64,000 nucleotides of DNA from Opisthorchis felineus (taxonomy: Eukaryota > Platyhelminthes > Trematoda > Opisthorchiida > Opisthorchiidae). Made by a program: the position numbers and the translations under genes. Shown in pieces: positions 1 to 10,266 of this stretch. Location: NCBI GenBank assembly GCA_004794785.1, contig SJOL01008837.1, forward strand, positions 107,982 through 171,981, read 5' to 3'. Each line of letters opens with the position of its first letter. The first letter of the stretch is position 1. The notes under the pieces were generated by a model. It worked only from the letters and a program-made list of their open reading frames with translations, was not told the origin of the DNA and ran no database searches.

Positions 1-1427
1 CCTTGAATGCGGAAGTGGAGACAAATGATAGAATCACTGATGACCACGCACACTGCAGTGGCTTAGTCAAATGTCAAGCAACAGAATAGTAGCTTCATCG
101 TAAAATATGGAATTACAACAGCCCCGGCACAATGAGGTCATTAAATGATGGTCGAGTGAAGAAGATAACCACCAAGCACATTTGACATGTTACCCATAAC
201 TGGGGACAACGATAGATTCAAGACTTTGTTTAGGAACACTGGGAGATAAAATTCAGTCAGCATTCTTGCACGTAAGCTGGCAATTTTAACGCGTAAACAG
301 TTCTTTTTTCTTCGTGAGCTGGCGAGGAATAAGACAGCGACGAATTTAGGAGCCCCTCTGGAGTTACACCGCAAATAAATGCAACGTCACTTCCAAAGTA
401 TGGCTCAGTTTCCGGACTAATCATTCAGCGGTGGATTCTCGAACCGCAACCCAAAATGTACAGAGTATATAGCTAACGGTACTTCCAGTGGTGTTGCAGG
501 CTCAGCAAAGTAGGCCACGCCCGTTATTTTGGTGAATGTCGCATTTGTATTCTCATAGTGCCATTCCATGTTCGGATGCTTTCTTAACTATAGCAGTTGG
601 GTTTCCGATGTCAAAGCAAGTTTACTCAAAAATACCGCTGACTCTAGAAGCCAATATAACAACCACTTTTAATACCATTTCTTTGTTCTTTGCAATGCAA
701 ACATAAGTCGCTCAGTAATTTTGTCAGCGGCCACACACCAAAGTAGTGCACCGTAATTCTACTTTCCCAGGTTAGAAATAAACATCTGCGTGCCTTACAT
801 GGTACATTCTTGCACCATGATACCAATATATTTACGATGGATTCCGATGTTCATTTAACCAAAATTACAACCTTTGAAGACAGTGACCAAACCGACTGAC
901 TTTACACAGTTGTCACAATGAAAAATGCTGCATTCTCTAGACCATGCAACTGATTTTCCAAAATATGTACTTTGGAAAATGATTTGCTGGGATTCCGCGA
1001 CTGGTGGAACAGATATAGGTAGGTAGGAACTGGTAGGACAGACATAGGCTTCCTCTGGTTCTGAATTGTACCATCCTTCAGTAAAAGTACAATTCACTAC
1101 AATATAAATACTCGTGACTATGTACTTTGTCGTTACTGGCTAAAACCTCCTTCTTCCAGTGGAAAGCTCATTGTAGCAAAAGTTCCATACAGCGGTTATG
1201 TTTGTAGCTAGATTATAACTGTATTAGGGTACATCACTATGAGCTTCTGCGTATAATTGACTCTAAGTAGAATATTCTATATCTAAACCTTGCCAAAGAG
1301 GTAACAAAGAAAGCAGATTCATTGACTTGGTACTGTCTGGTGTTCATTTTTCAAAACAAATAAAAAACATGGCTGTCATTTAATTGTTTGTAAGGCATAT
1401 ATTTGTAGACAGAGAAAAATCACTTAC
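1..1427. other. Non-coding sequence downstream of the PDZ exon
   Basis: A+T-rich sequence, probably intron or 3' flank of the minus-strand PDZ gene. A possible next exon lies at about 910-1082 on the minus strand. After a pyrimidine-containing acceptor the phase-0 frame reads DGTIQNQRKPMSVLPVP and continues to a stop, and phase 0 is the phase in which the PDZ exon ends. This is weak, because all three frames are open for a while there. Nothing else is recognisable. Confidence 0.3.
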
Positions 1428-2018
1428 ATTGTCTTTTTCATATTGGCCAACTTTCGTGGGAATTGGACAAGACAATTGAGTCGGAACATTGTACACTTGC
1501 GAGGTCTTATGATTAGTGGTCAATCCACAATAATTTAGACAGACCGGTTGTCTCGATGAAGAGAAAAACGTGTTTGACGGTGGACTGTGCGTTGGGGAGA
1601 AGGGGAAGCGAGATGCGAAAGGCTGAAGATCGATTGGAGCTAATGATACGCCACGAAGGAGCGTAACATTGACGGTGTCACCAACCGATACTCCGGACAG
1701 CAAACGCACAGCATATTCAGGACTACATCCAGCAAGTCGATGCTTTCCGATTGCCAACAGGATATCCCCTGGACGCACTGGAGTGGGATGCTCGGACTGA
1801 CCGCTTACGCTGTAAACCACTCGGTTTTCTGCAACGTGTCGTATTTGTAGCAGACGCTGATAGAAACCAACCCTGTCTGGGTGTAGAGATGTTGGAACAT
1901 GGAGTCCGAGCAGACGGCTCGAAATAAATGTCAAAACTTCTGCCAAGGTTATACCAAAACCGTTCTGTCCTTTGGTGATACGTGTGTCTATTAGTCGCAC
2001 CTCGGAGGAGAATGAGGA
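1428..2018 (-). CDS. Internal exon with a PDZ domain, MAGI-like scaffold protein
   Basis: Longest non-repeat open frame in the window, 197 codons. It is bounded by a good acceptor (TTTTAACCTTTTCAG, ending at 2019) and a consensus donor (GTAAGT at 1427-1422), both in phase 0. Residues 7-123 form a PDZ domain: a first strand VRLIDTRI, the carboxylate-binding loop as GFGI (residues 20-23), the RPGDILLAIG turn (82-91), helix SPEYAVRLL (99-107), and the last strand VNVTLLRG (116-123). The helix-start position that is His in class I PDZ domains is Pro here. The loop between the second and third strands is about 25 residues longer than usual. The tail is Ser/Pro-rich. PDZ domains bind C-termini of membrane proteins at junctions and synapses. 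The spacing near the end resembles MAGI PDZ domains; that assignment is inference. There is no start or stop in the exon, so the rest of the gene lies elsewhere. Confidence 0.78.
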
Positions 2019-4285
2019 CTGAAAAGGTTAAAATAAGAAAATCACTCAGTTTATGCAGAAACTGCATTCATTCACAAATTTTGCTTCAAAATGTGTGCAC
2101 AAGTCAATTACTTATTACCAGGTCGACTTAATCTTGCAGGGCTTTTCGTGCAAAAATGAGAACAACCAAGCATAAACTTAGGGTTTGTTTTCTCCGTGTA
2201 ATGATTAGGATGCTCATGTTACGTCTCCAGGTTGACAGACAGAAGTGTATCAACACCGATAATCAAAGCGCAAACAAACTGCATTCACCTTTTACTCAAA
2301 GTTATGATCTTGCACGTAAATGCAATATTGTGCAAAGTTGAAAAAATACCCAAAGACTGAATGATACGGGAATAGTGTGATATCATTGTAAGTAAAAAGG
2401 TGAAGTTTGTGAAATTAAAGTTGAATGAATAGCCCAATGTCTCTTATTCCTATGAAAGGACAACAAACTTTTCCGTACCAAATTTATGTTGCTGATGGTC
2501 GAATAAAAAAATCTAAAGCTGATGTGTTTTACGGTTGTTTTTCTCGTAGGTAAAGCAAATATGGTTGGAATTATTTTTGAATAAAAATATTACTAGACAA
2601 AAAGAAGAATTATTCAGTCATGTTTTCTGACGGGAAGTTTGATGAAATGCTGCAGTAGACCCTTCATTGAAGTTGCAGTTGGAAACGTTTCCTATGCAGT
2701 TTAGTGAAGGTGGGTCGGGTAAAAAGCGTTTCAAGGGGCTTTATAAAGGCAAGGAAGTGCCAATCTCCCCGAGCCAGTTTACGCAGTATAAGTGGTCACC
2801 GAATTCTTGCCTAATCAAACGAAGCATTTTGTCCGAATTCTGTCAGTTAGTCCAACAGCGACCGTTATGCCCATCCAACCCTGCCAGATAATTGTTTTTC
2901 AGCTAGCCTTACTGAACCAATTCACAACAAACCACAGAGGCACTGCACATGCTAGTGACTTTCTTGGCGCTAAAAATTTGGGTTCATTTTTGCTGATTTA
3001 GAATTTTCACGTGGGTTACAACGGTGTAGACATATGAAAGAAGGGATTAAACCCAATACCTGAAGTGCCATTCGTTACCTGCGGTTTGGTCAGCATGGTT
3101 ATTATCTAAACTAGCCATGTGATTATGAGGGATATGTTGTGATAGCCCTGGTTCCCTAAGTGTGCTGGCTATGATTATTCTCAAGACTGACTAGGGGATT
3201 ATCGAATCACAGTAAATAACGTAAAACAACTGGGGTGTGTTTATTTTGTCTTTGGACTGACAGTATTGTTGTACCCACAATAACAGTGAACATTTAACAA
3301 GCAGGAGCCTGACTGCTCAATTACACCAGCTTATGTAGGACATGGATGCGACAAATAGATTTTGGTTGAACCTGAAACAGAACGCAGGATAAATTTGTGT
3401 CGATATTCCCTGAAGTAAATGTGAACGGGTTAACACACACCAAACATTAAAATCAGGTTTAATTATATGTCGCTTAGAATATTTAGTTTTGGATGGTGAA
3501 GATCACTCGTGGTGGCCGAGACGTGGAGCAATAAAGCCCAATATAGTAACCTCGTGTAATTCCGTTACAGTACAAAAGAGAATCTAATGTGACATTCATT
3601 TGCTTCATTTACTTAAAGCGCTAAAAAGTTTGCAAGCGTCCTCCTGGTGCTTTTCTTTCGTTTTATGGGCTAACGGAGAAAAATTCGGTTGAATATATTT
3701 TCGCATCTATGCCATAGCTTATCAGGGTTTGGTGTCATTTCTGTGACATTCGCGTGTGTCACACATTTAGGTTGCTGTCATTAGGCAGAGTTGGATGATA
3801 AAATGTCACCAAAGTCCGGCTCTGGTGACGTGTCTGTTAGCAAAAAATTTGGAAGGTGAAAACTGAACATTGTTGGTCACATTTTCTATGTACATTTCAG
3901 AAATCAACATGGTTAGATAAAATAACTCTAGAAATAAGGTTCACATGAAACACGGAGAATACAAGGTCAACTGTACACCCAGATTGCGAGCTGTACGAAT
4001 TACTCGGTTATGAATATGCGGTTATTCGGCTTTAGTCAAATTGCATTCCGCAAAGTAAAAATATTTTGCAGACAGACACGACAATTTGTGTAATTTTAAG
4101 GTAGCTTTCAGAAGTGTGGTGAATCCACTCAGCAATATATATGGACAATAGGATAACGTACGAGTTCTTCGCAATGATACATCAACATCCATTAATTTCA
4201 ATGGCGCCTAACCCTGTTGGCCAACGTAATGATGTTTTTCTACCTTTCTTACTCACAAACCTTCCCTCTTAGCTGAAATAACGGT
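2019..4285. other. Non-coding, probably intron of the PDZ gene
   Basis: A+T-rich, with short open frames on both strands that do not exceed chance. A plus-strand frame at 2667-2891 is basic in its middle (SGKKRFKGLYKGKE) but has no convincing splice sites or start. No RNA gene or repeat is recognised. Confidence 0.3.
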
Positions 4286-4507
4286 AAATCAATTTGTTTT
4301 TGCGAGAGACTCACCTGGAACCTAGCTGAATCTCTCGTTTGTGATGTTTCCATGCAACTGAATGTGCTGCACCAGGCCGCCTCACGTTCCAGTTGCTACG
4401 ATATTGGAGATATCGCATGGAATATCGCATGGATATTGCATGAAAAAATCACAAACGAGAGATTCAGCTGGGTTCCAGGTGAGTTTCTCGCAAAACCAGA
4501 TTGATTT
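4286..4507. repeat. Inverted repeat made from two copies of a dispersed repeat
   Basis: Arms 4286-4345 and 4448-4507 (about 60 bp each, mostly matching) are reverse complements separated by about 102 bp. Each arm carries the family signature GCGAGA.ACTCACCTGGAACC and the following GCTGAATCTCTCGTTTGTGAT. The spacer continues the left copy (CTGCACCAGGCCGCCTCACG) and holds a short tandem array of ATATCGCATGGA. The same family recurs at 7.1-7.5, 17.5 and 48.5 kb. A transcript across it would fold into a long hairpin. Confidence 0.8.
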
Positions 4508-5083
4508 GCAAATGAGTGTATTTCTTGAAAAAGCGGTACATTTTCTTTCATGCTGTTGGCTAAACATGTCTTAATGACTCACTGAGTTTTGACGCACGCA
4601 GTGTATGTCCGCAGTTGAGCTAATTAGTCTTGCTCAATACTGCAACTACCTGGAAGTAGATTTACCAAGGAACGTTTTTTAATGATGCAAAAATATGGCA
4701 CACACATATGTGCTTGGTTTTTAGTGATGCAACCAAAAAAAATGATCCAGCTGACCCTGTGCAAGCCTCAAAGCCTTATCATGTAAGAGTTAAAAGGCTT
4801 CTTCTATTTTATCTGGCCGAGGAACGATGTTACGGTGGCTATTAACAGAGGAAGTTCAAATTCTCCCGAATTTCAGCAGCATTTCTTTTAGTTTTTATGC
4901 AACTACTTTCCCTTTTTTTTGGATTCTCATGTAATTTTAACCTCATTTAGCCACATCGATGAAAAAAACCAACACTTACATCACCGAGAAATAATAAGTT
5001 GATACACAAACAGAAATTCCAGGAAGTAAAGAATTTTGGAGGGAATTTTGTGAGGTTTCAAATCCACAAGGAGACAATTTGAT
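4508..5083. other. Unassigned sequence
   Basis: A+T-rich, no supported gene. There is an isolated consensus-like donor on the minus strand at about 4975, without a convincing exon. Confidence 0.3.
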
Positions 5084-6440
5084 ATGTTGCTACCTAAGAT
5101 ACTTTACCGTTGTTACTACTTTGTTACCGGTGAGGACTGCAACACGGGTAGAAGAGTTTTAGTGAACTATTTTTGGTATTGCCACTGAACCTAAGGTTTA
5201 GCTGAAGTGGATGTACCCTTAGACCGTCACCCAATATTCGGTGAAAATATCCACCGCAGCGCAAGTGTGCGAATTAAAAAGCCCACTTTCGTGGAAAACT
5301 GCTGAGACTTTAACATGTCAGGTTCACTGCTAATCTAAAACGCAAGTATTACGCTGCAAACTCTCTAAACGAACATTAATTATGAGACATCCGTTTGGCT
5401 TGCGTGCATATCAAGTGTATTTCAAACTAGCGTGCGGGAAAGTGAGTATTCAACATAAGTAAAATATGATGGTTGTTTCAAATGGAGGAATAATTCGAAA
5501 GTTTACTTTGTGGCGTATCTGATGAGCTCAAAACTGAACGAACGTGGTAATGATCCCATAGTGCTTTGCTTCACTTCGTTACACAGTGGTCTCATCTACC
5601 AGAAACAAGGAGGAACGAGGAATAACGAACAAACAGGAAAGATATTTGATTCTTTTAACTTTGTATAGGCTTCAGAAACGCTTAGTAGTGATTTTACTGA
5701 ACTTTTCTGAACTTTACCAGCCAGGCTGTGTGGATTTCATATTCTCTTAATTTGTTATAAGAAACTGTGTTCAAACGTTTTTAAACTGACTGCCATTGGA
5801 TATTCGTGAAAACATTCATCACCGTTATACTCAAGCTAAATGTTCGGAGTTTTTGGGTGACTTCCTCAAAAGCATCATCACAGAGTAAACGAAATTTTCA
5901 GTGTCCGTCACTCAACCCACGCAAATTTTGGTAAAAACAGAAACCACTCGTACAAACCGGACAACAGCATTCAAAATACTTTGGCATCCAAATGACCTGA
6001 ATTGGATGTCCATTATTTGTCCACCGCGTCTATTCTGAAGCAGTTGGCGCTGCTCAGTTTGCAGCTAAAAGCGCTTCAAATGGTGGTATGTTTTCACAAT
6101 CCAATGAATATGGTTTGTATACTAATGTCTATATTTCGTTTTCGTTGTCAAAACCTGACATTCATATTAGGTCCATCTGGCAAATTGACAGGATTGACTG
6201 GTAAGATATCGGTCCTTTTCAGGCAGTGTGGTGACCAGATTAACTAAATGTGATGATTACTTTTCTGATATATTTTTAGGCAGAGCTTCTTCGCTTGCGA
6301 AGGAATTTCCAAACTATTATTCCGTAACAAAAAAAGAAACTGAAAAAACGTTTTCATTAGAGGAGTGCCGAGGATTCCTGCAACTTGGAATCATTGTACA
6401 GCTTATCATCTGTTTTCATCCATATAAGAAGGCATATTGA
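5084..6440 (+). CDS. Candidate small four-exon gene with tiny exons
   Basis: Proposed exons: 5084-5129 (ATG start, MLLPKILYRCYYFVT, donor GTGAGG), 6041-6085 (45 nt, GTATGT donor), 6171-6200 (30 nt, GTAAGA donor) and 6280-6440 (stop). The last has an acceptor with a strong pyrimidine tract ending TTTTTAG. All internal joins fall after the first base of a codon, so the two middle exons are symmetric. Introns 2 and 3 would be 85 and 79 nt. The middle exons read VGAAQFAAKSASNG and PSGKLTGLT; the last contains SLAKEFPNYYSVTKKETEKT and a hydrophobic LGIIVQLIICF near its end. I do not recognise the product. Symmetric tiny exons recall schistosome micro-exon genes, but short exon pairs arise often by chance, so this is weak. 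An alternative acceptor at 6222 would leave only a 22-nt intron. Confidence 0.25.
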
Positions 6441-7119
6441 AATAATTGTATCATTATAACTTTAGAGGATAGCTCGTGATAGTTTGTGCAGTTAGGTAGA
6501 AGGTGACTTTATACTCACTACCGTACATAATTCAGCTCAGATTATGCATCTCCAGAATGCATTCCTTTGCATGAGGGCCGTCAATTGTCAAATCCTCAAC
6601 AACTTCAAAATAAGCTTGATTTCTACGGTTTATTCATCCATGCTTACCTCATGCTTGGTTTGTTGGATAAAATATCCAATGCGTTCTTTCCTTAACTGCA
6701 CAAATACGGATGATTATCTCTTCAAAAGACTTTGGGTTAGACACGAATTTCTGCATCAAAACAATTGTTCTTCCACCATTCTGACCAAGTGAGCATCGCC
6801 GGACAAATGATTCGTATGCCTTAAATTCGTTTCAGGGACTTTCTAATGATCACTAAGAATTAATATCAATATGACTGTAAAAACCTTGACATATTTGAGC
6901 GGTAAAATGTTCCTATATTTGTTTGGAGCTGGCGATTGGATTTTAAACTTTTTGTTCTTGGTAGAAGGCGACAACATCAGTTCATAGTTGATTGACGTTA
7001 GGAACGGCTGGCCGAAAAGTGGCAACGAAGCGTTTGCAGTCCAGCGAACAACCAAGAAGGGCTCCAGAACCATCTTTATTTCGCAAAATTAAAATAATCT
7101 CTTTAACAGTAATCTGCAT
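6441..7119. other. Unassigned sequence
   Basis: Short open frames on both strands (for example 6544-6792 plus, 6843-7073 minus) are within chance expectation and lack splice support. Confidence 0.3.
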
Positions 7120-7545
7120 ACCAATTTGGTTTAGATGGAGACTCACCAAAAATCCAGGTGAATCTTTAGTTTATGATGTTCCTAAGCAGCTAAATGTGTT
7201 TTACCAGGCCGTCTCATGTTTCAGTTGGCACGGTATTCGAGAGAGCGCAAAACATTATATTGACGCAACATACTACTCATGAGGTTTTTTAAAACACTTT
7301 GACAGCCAATGGGCGGTTTCGCCCCTATTGGGGTTCATCAGGTAGGCTCAGTCACCAAGTTTCCGTCAACGTTATGTCCTACTTGGACGCAACTCGTATG
7401 AAATTCGACAAATTTGGTTTTGACCGGAGACTCATCCAGAAGCCAGCTGAATCTGTCGCTAATGTTGTTTTTACTCAACCTCAAGATGATGTTGACGTAA
7501 CTGCTGAGGGACAAGGACTTGGTACAATTCAATCATCCCATTAAG
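7120..7545 (-). mobile_element. Dimer-like repeat unit pair flanking a hammerhead motif (retrozyme-like)
   Basis: Read on the minus strand, a unit at about 7480-7405 (AGATTCAGCTGG, then ATGAGTCTCCGGTC, then AAACCAAATTTG) is followed by the hammerhead core at 7341-7301. A second, related unit then follows at about 7245-7120 (CAACTGAAACATGAGACGG, AGATTCACCTGG, GTGAGTCTCC, AAACCAAATTGG). The repeated landmarks are about 290 bp apart. Related copies lie at 4.3, 17.5 and 48.5 kb. Tandem units of a few hundred base pairs carrying a hammerhead are the known layout of metazoan retrozymes; schistosome SINEs also carry hammerheads. Which of these it is cannot be settled here. The units have diverged and there is no open frame. 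Confidence 0.5.
7301..7341 (-). ncRNA. Hammerhead ribozyme-like core
   Basis: On the minus strand the order is CTGATGA (7341-7335), one A, a perfect 4-bp stem II CCCC/GGGG (7333-7330 with 7325-7322) capped by AATA, C then GAAA (7320-7317), a stem III CCGCC/GGCTG with one mismatch and a CATT loop, and a GTC cleavage triplet (7303-7301). These are the conserved elements of the self-cleaving hammerhead in correct order and spacing. Stem I does not pair well: TAC before CTGATGA against AAA after GTC. The copy may therefore be inactive or slightly decayed. The normal role in such repeats is processing of multimeric transcripts. Confidence 0.6.
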
Positions 7546-7719
7546 AAACTGTACTGCACAAGCCGGGGAACAGGCGACTTTGCAGCTGTAGTTTGATTTA
7601 TGCTGAGGGATAATAATTCTCATCCAAACATGCACTACCATACAGTTTCGACCGCACTGAAAACCATTGCAGTATAGTAGGATTTACTAGCAAGTCTACG
7701 TACAATACGCATGGTTAGA

Positions 7720-7802
7720 TTTCACCTACAGGGGAGTTTGAACCGCCAGCCCCTTACTCGTTGTATGGATGCTCTGCCGACTGTCTTCCAGTCGCCCCTA
7801 GG
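7720..7802 (-). mobile_element. tRNA-like SINE fragment
   Basis: The minus strand carries a B-box-like GGTTCAAACTCC (7744-7733) and, about 22 nt upstream, an A-box-like TCGGCAGAGCATCC (7780-7767), with a clover-leaf-like 3' part. A proper tRNA gene is unlikely, because the acceptor stem does not close and the A box is imperfect. It is best read as a tRNA-derived SINE relic next to the hammerhead repeat. Confidence 0.35.
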
Positions 7803-8102
7803 AACGTGAAATCTGCAATAATTCGCCGTGTATCCACCACCTGGATGGCCGGCTTATGTATATCTGTGAGGTCCCATTCGTAACTTCGAGTTTTACCCTT
7901 TTGTCGAAAATTTTAGTGCGTAAATGTTTATTTAAGATTAACAAAACCCATTCCAATCCCAGATTAGTTTGCCTCAAAGTCCTTTAAACGTTCGGACACT
8001 ATCAACTCCCAGTCCATTTATGAATTTGTACAAATACACTGACGGCTACCAGCTCGTAAATAATTGTGAAGATTTCTGGCCGATCATATGTATATGCCAA
8101 GT

Positions 8103-8588
8103 CTACAGTGGTGATAGAGAACAAGCCTTAACCGTATAGGTTGAAACTGAAGGCTGACATTCTGGTTGTAAAAAGGAATCCCATTGCTTTTGAAAACTGC
8201 AAAACATAGTGTGGTTCAAATATAGGTCGTATGACAGAACATATGATGTCAAGTTGTTTGTTCGCCCCACCTGTACCACAGTTTTGAACTGGTTCACTAT
8301 ATAATGAACAGAAAACCGGTCACGGGTGAATTCAGTGGCCATGTTCTAAGGGCAGCGACGATAGCAGTCAATAGTTTTGGTGGGCCAACCAAGCAGCAGC
8401 AGAGATGTAACATGTTTTGCCATGACATCTGAATCCTTTTTACCAATCCACCTCCTAAAAGAATATGAACTTGAGAATCGACTGTCGCTCACTGTCCATA
8501 ATGGTGCAACCTGCGTGAATTCAAGGCATGACCTACACGCTAATGAATGATGTAACAATGGATAGGTTTTTAGTCCATTTATCTTCAA
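8103..8588 (-). other. Long minus-strand frame broken by a single stop
   Basis: One frame runs about 160 codons with a single TAG at 8348-8346. The TAG sits at the end of a pyrimidine-rich stretch (CGCTGCCCTTAG), so it could instead be a splice acceptor. A possible donor G|GTAAAAAG lies upstream at about 8449. Peptide landmarks are WTVSDSRFSSSYSF before and TVVQVGRTNNLTSYVLSY after the stop. They faintly recall the start and middle of a discoidin (F5/8 type C) domain, but spacing and missing residues make this a guess. It could equally be chance. Confidence 0.2.
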
Positions 8589-8742
8589 ACCTGAAACTAA
8601 GTGAATCTATCAATCAAGTTAAAATTTGGATGAACTCGTTATGAAGACAATACGTCCCACCCATTAAGCGAAGCTCAGTATTTAAGGTACAATTTATGGA
8701 GTTCGAGCCTTTTGCATCTCACACCACAATCCATTTCCGAAA

Positions 8743-9087
8743 ATGGCAGACGACAATCATGAATGCAATAATTTACTGATTTCAACGGAACCATCTATTG
8801 TCAACTACAGAACTGTGGATATGTACAAGGATGCAAGTTGGTTGAGCAGAACAGCATTCAGCCACCTACGGGGAAATCCACATCAACTGCTTCTGTGCAG
8901 AAACCGTTCATCACAAAGTACATTCTGGATGACTTCAGTAATTCCTGGTTGTAAGTAATTTAAGTGGGAGATCTCAGGTGCTTCGACGGGCTCCGAGGTA
9001 AGAAAAAGGTATAAAAACATAAATAAATAGTTTACGGGGTCCTTGTTTATTTTTCAAGTGGAAGATGATGCTATGAATAATTATTAA
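8743..9087 (+). CDS. Candidate 5' exon set of a small gene
   Basis: An ATG at 8743 in a good context (AAAATGG) opens a 69-codon frame (MADDNHECNNLLISTEPS and on) that ends at a consensus donor, GTAAGT at 8951. A TATTTAAG element lies about 60 nt upstream of the ATG. A second tiny exon 8978-8997 (acceptor ATCTCAG, donor GTAAGA) would leave a 27-nt intron; very short 5' introns are known in schistosomes. A further acceptor with a strong tract (TTTATTTTTCAAG, ending 9058) leads to a short frame. Joined directly to exon 1 it gives EDDAMNNY and a stop at 9085-9087. No domain or signal peptide is recognised. The exact structure is uncertain and the whole gene could be longer. Confidence 0.3.
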
Positions 9088-9849
9088 TCACCAATATCGC
9101 AAAACGGACTTACATGCAGCACACCATTTGAGTCAGATTAGACTTGTCGATTACTCATAAAGGCCAAGGAACAAAACAAACTGAAGGCCTAATGCACTAT
9201 CTTGTACAATCTCAGCTAATTCTCCGGGATTCGCGGTCAATCTACTCTCACTTTTTGCCAATGAGTAGCCCTTCTTATATGTATTATTTTGTCATTTTTT
9301 CGAAGTGGAATGTCGGGTGACTGACATACCGCTGAAAAGAGCGCATGGTACATATTAAGACAGGGACAACTTGTGAAAATTGCTACATCATTTACCTTGC
9401 TTCAGTAATCTTCTAAACTGGCTTACTGTTCGGAAGTAAATCAACTACTCACACTTCTTTGCTCTGACCATGGCCATCACAGCTTGTCGCTTGGCTTAGA
9501 TAATTAGACGCTGATCACCTGTTGTCTGAATGAGTGGTATGAAATTCGAACGTCGCTGGCTGTAATCATCACAGGAAATACCACAGGTGTAACATGTAGT
9601 CAGAACTACGCTGCTGTGTGTTAAAGTTCTGTAACCTCTTATTCACATTTAAACAGCACTTTCTCTGTCTTGGAGCACTTATGCTCCTCTATGGAATTTG
9701 GAGACGCCCCAAATCTACCTGACGAAGTCTGCTTCAGCTGTCGCTTATCGTATTCCTTTTTTGAAATACTTTTGCATCAGAATTTTGATTAAAAACTTTA
9801 GAACCTAATTCATTACTCATTACCCAGTAGGTTAAGTCAGTCTGTTCTG
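9088..9849. other. Unassigned sequence
   Basis: No open frame above chance and no repeat recognised. Confidence 0.3.
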
Positions 9850-9990
9850 AAAAGTTGAGCAGCACTGCATAACTTTTTCAAACCGTTGAGAATCATCAGC
9901 AGTATGCATCACGTGAATCTACTGAGAGTTTGAAAATCACAATCACTATGCCCTCACTTCAAGACTGAAATGTTCAGCCAGATGAGAAGC
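9850..9990 (-). mobile_element. SINE-like copy with CTGATGA motif
   Basis: On the minus strand it reads TCTTGAAGTGAGGGC, a B-box-like stretch, then CTGCTGATGATTCTC followed by AGTTATGCAGTGCTGCTC. The 15-base CTGCTGATGATTCTC and the following GCAGTGCT-type block match the SINE at 46.2 kb. The hammerhead GAAA box is not in place, so this copy is decayed. Confidence 0.45.
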
Positions 9991-10142
9991 ATGGTGATGC
10001 TACAAAACATGCGAGCCATTCGAAAGGTACTCAAAATCCTCAGTCCTGCTTTGACCTTGTGGACGTTCAAAACGTATGCATGCATGAGGCTTGAAAGGAT
10101 GTGTTTTTGTGTCACTGGTCTACAAAACGGTGACCCTCACAG

Positions 10143-10266
10143 ACGTAACCATGTGGAACTTAGGTCAGTTGTTCCATTTTCTGGTGACTACCTGCCAGAT
10201 GTTGTTTTCCTAAGGAGAACAACATTAGAACACTTTGAAAATGTGTCAGTCGGTGGTTCTGAATAA
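10143..10266 (+). CDS. Candidate terminal exon, unknown product
   Basis: Follows CCCTCACAG. In the frame with one leading base it reads RNHVELRSVVPFSGDYLPDV and on to a stop at 10264-10266. The frame is open upstream to an ATG at 9970 (98 codons in all), but that part overlaps the SINE-like copy. The composition is plausible for a protein, but the length is within chance. Confidence 0.18.

Noticed and set aside
1723..2067. 114-codon minus frame overlapping the PDZ exon
   Set aside because: It is a shadow of the PDZ exon in another frame.
5520..5550. CTGATGAG as another hammerhead
   Set aside because: No GAAA box or stem II follows it.
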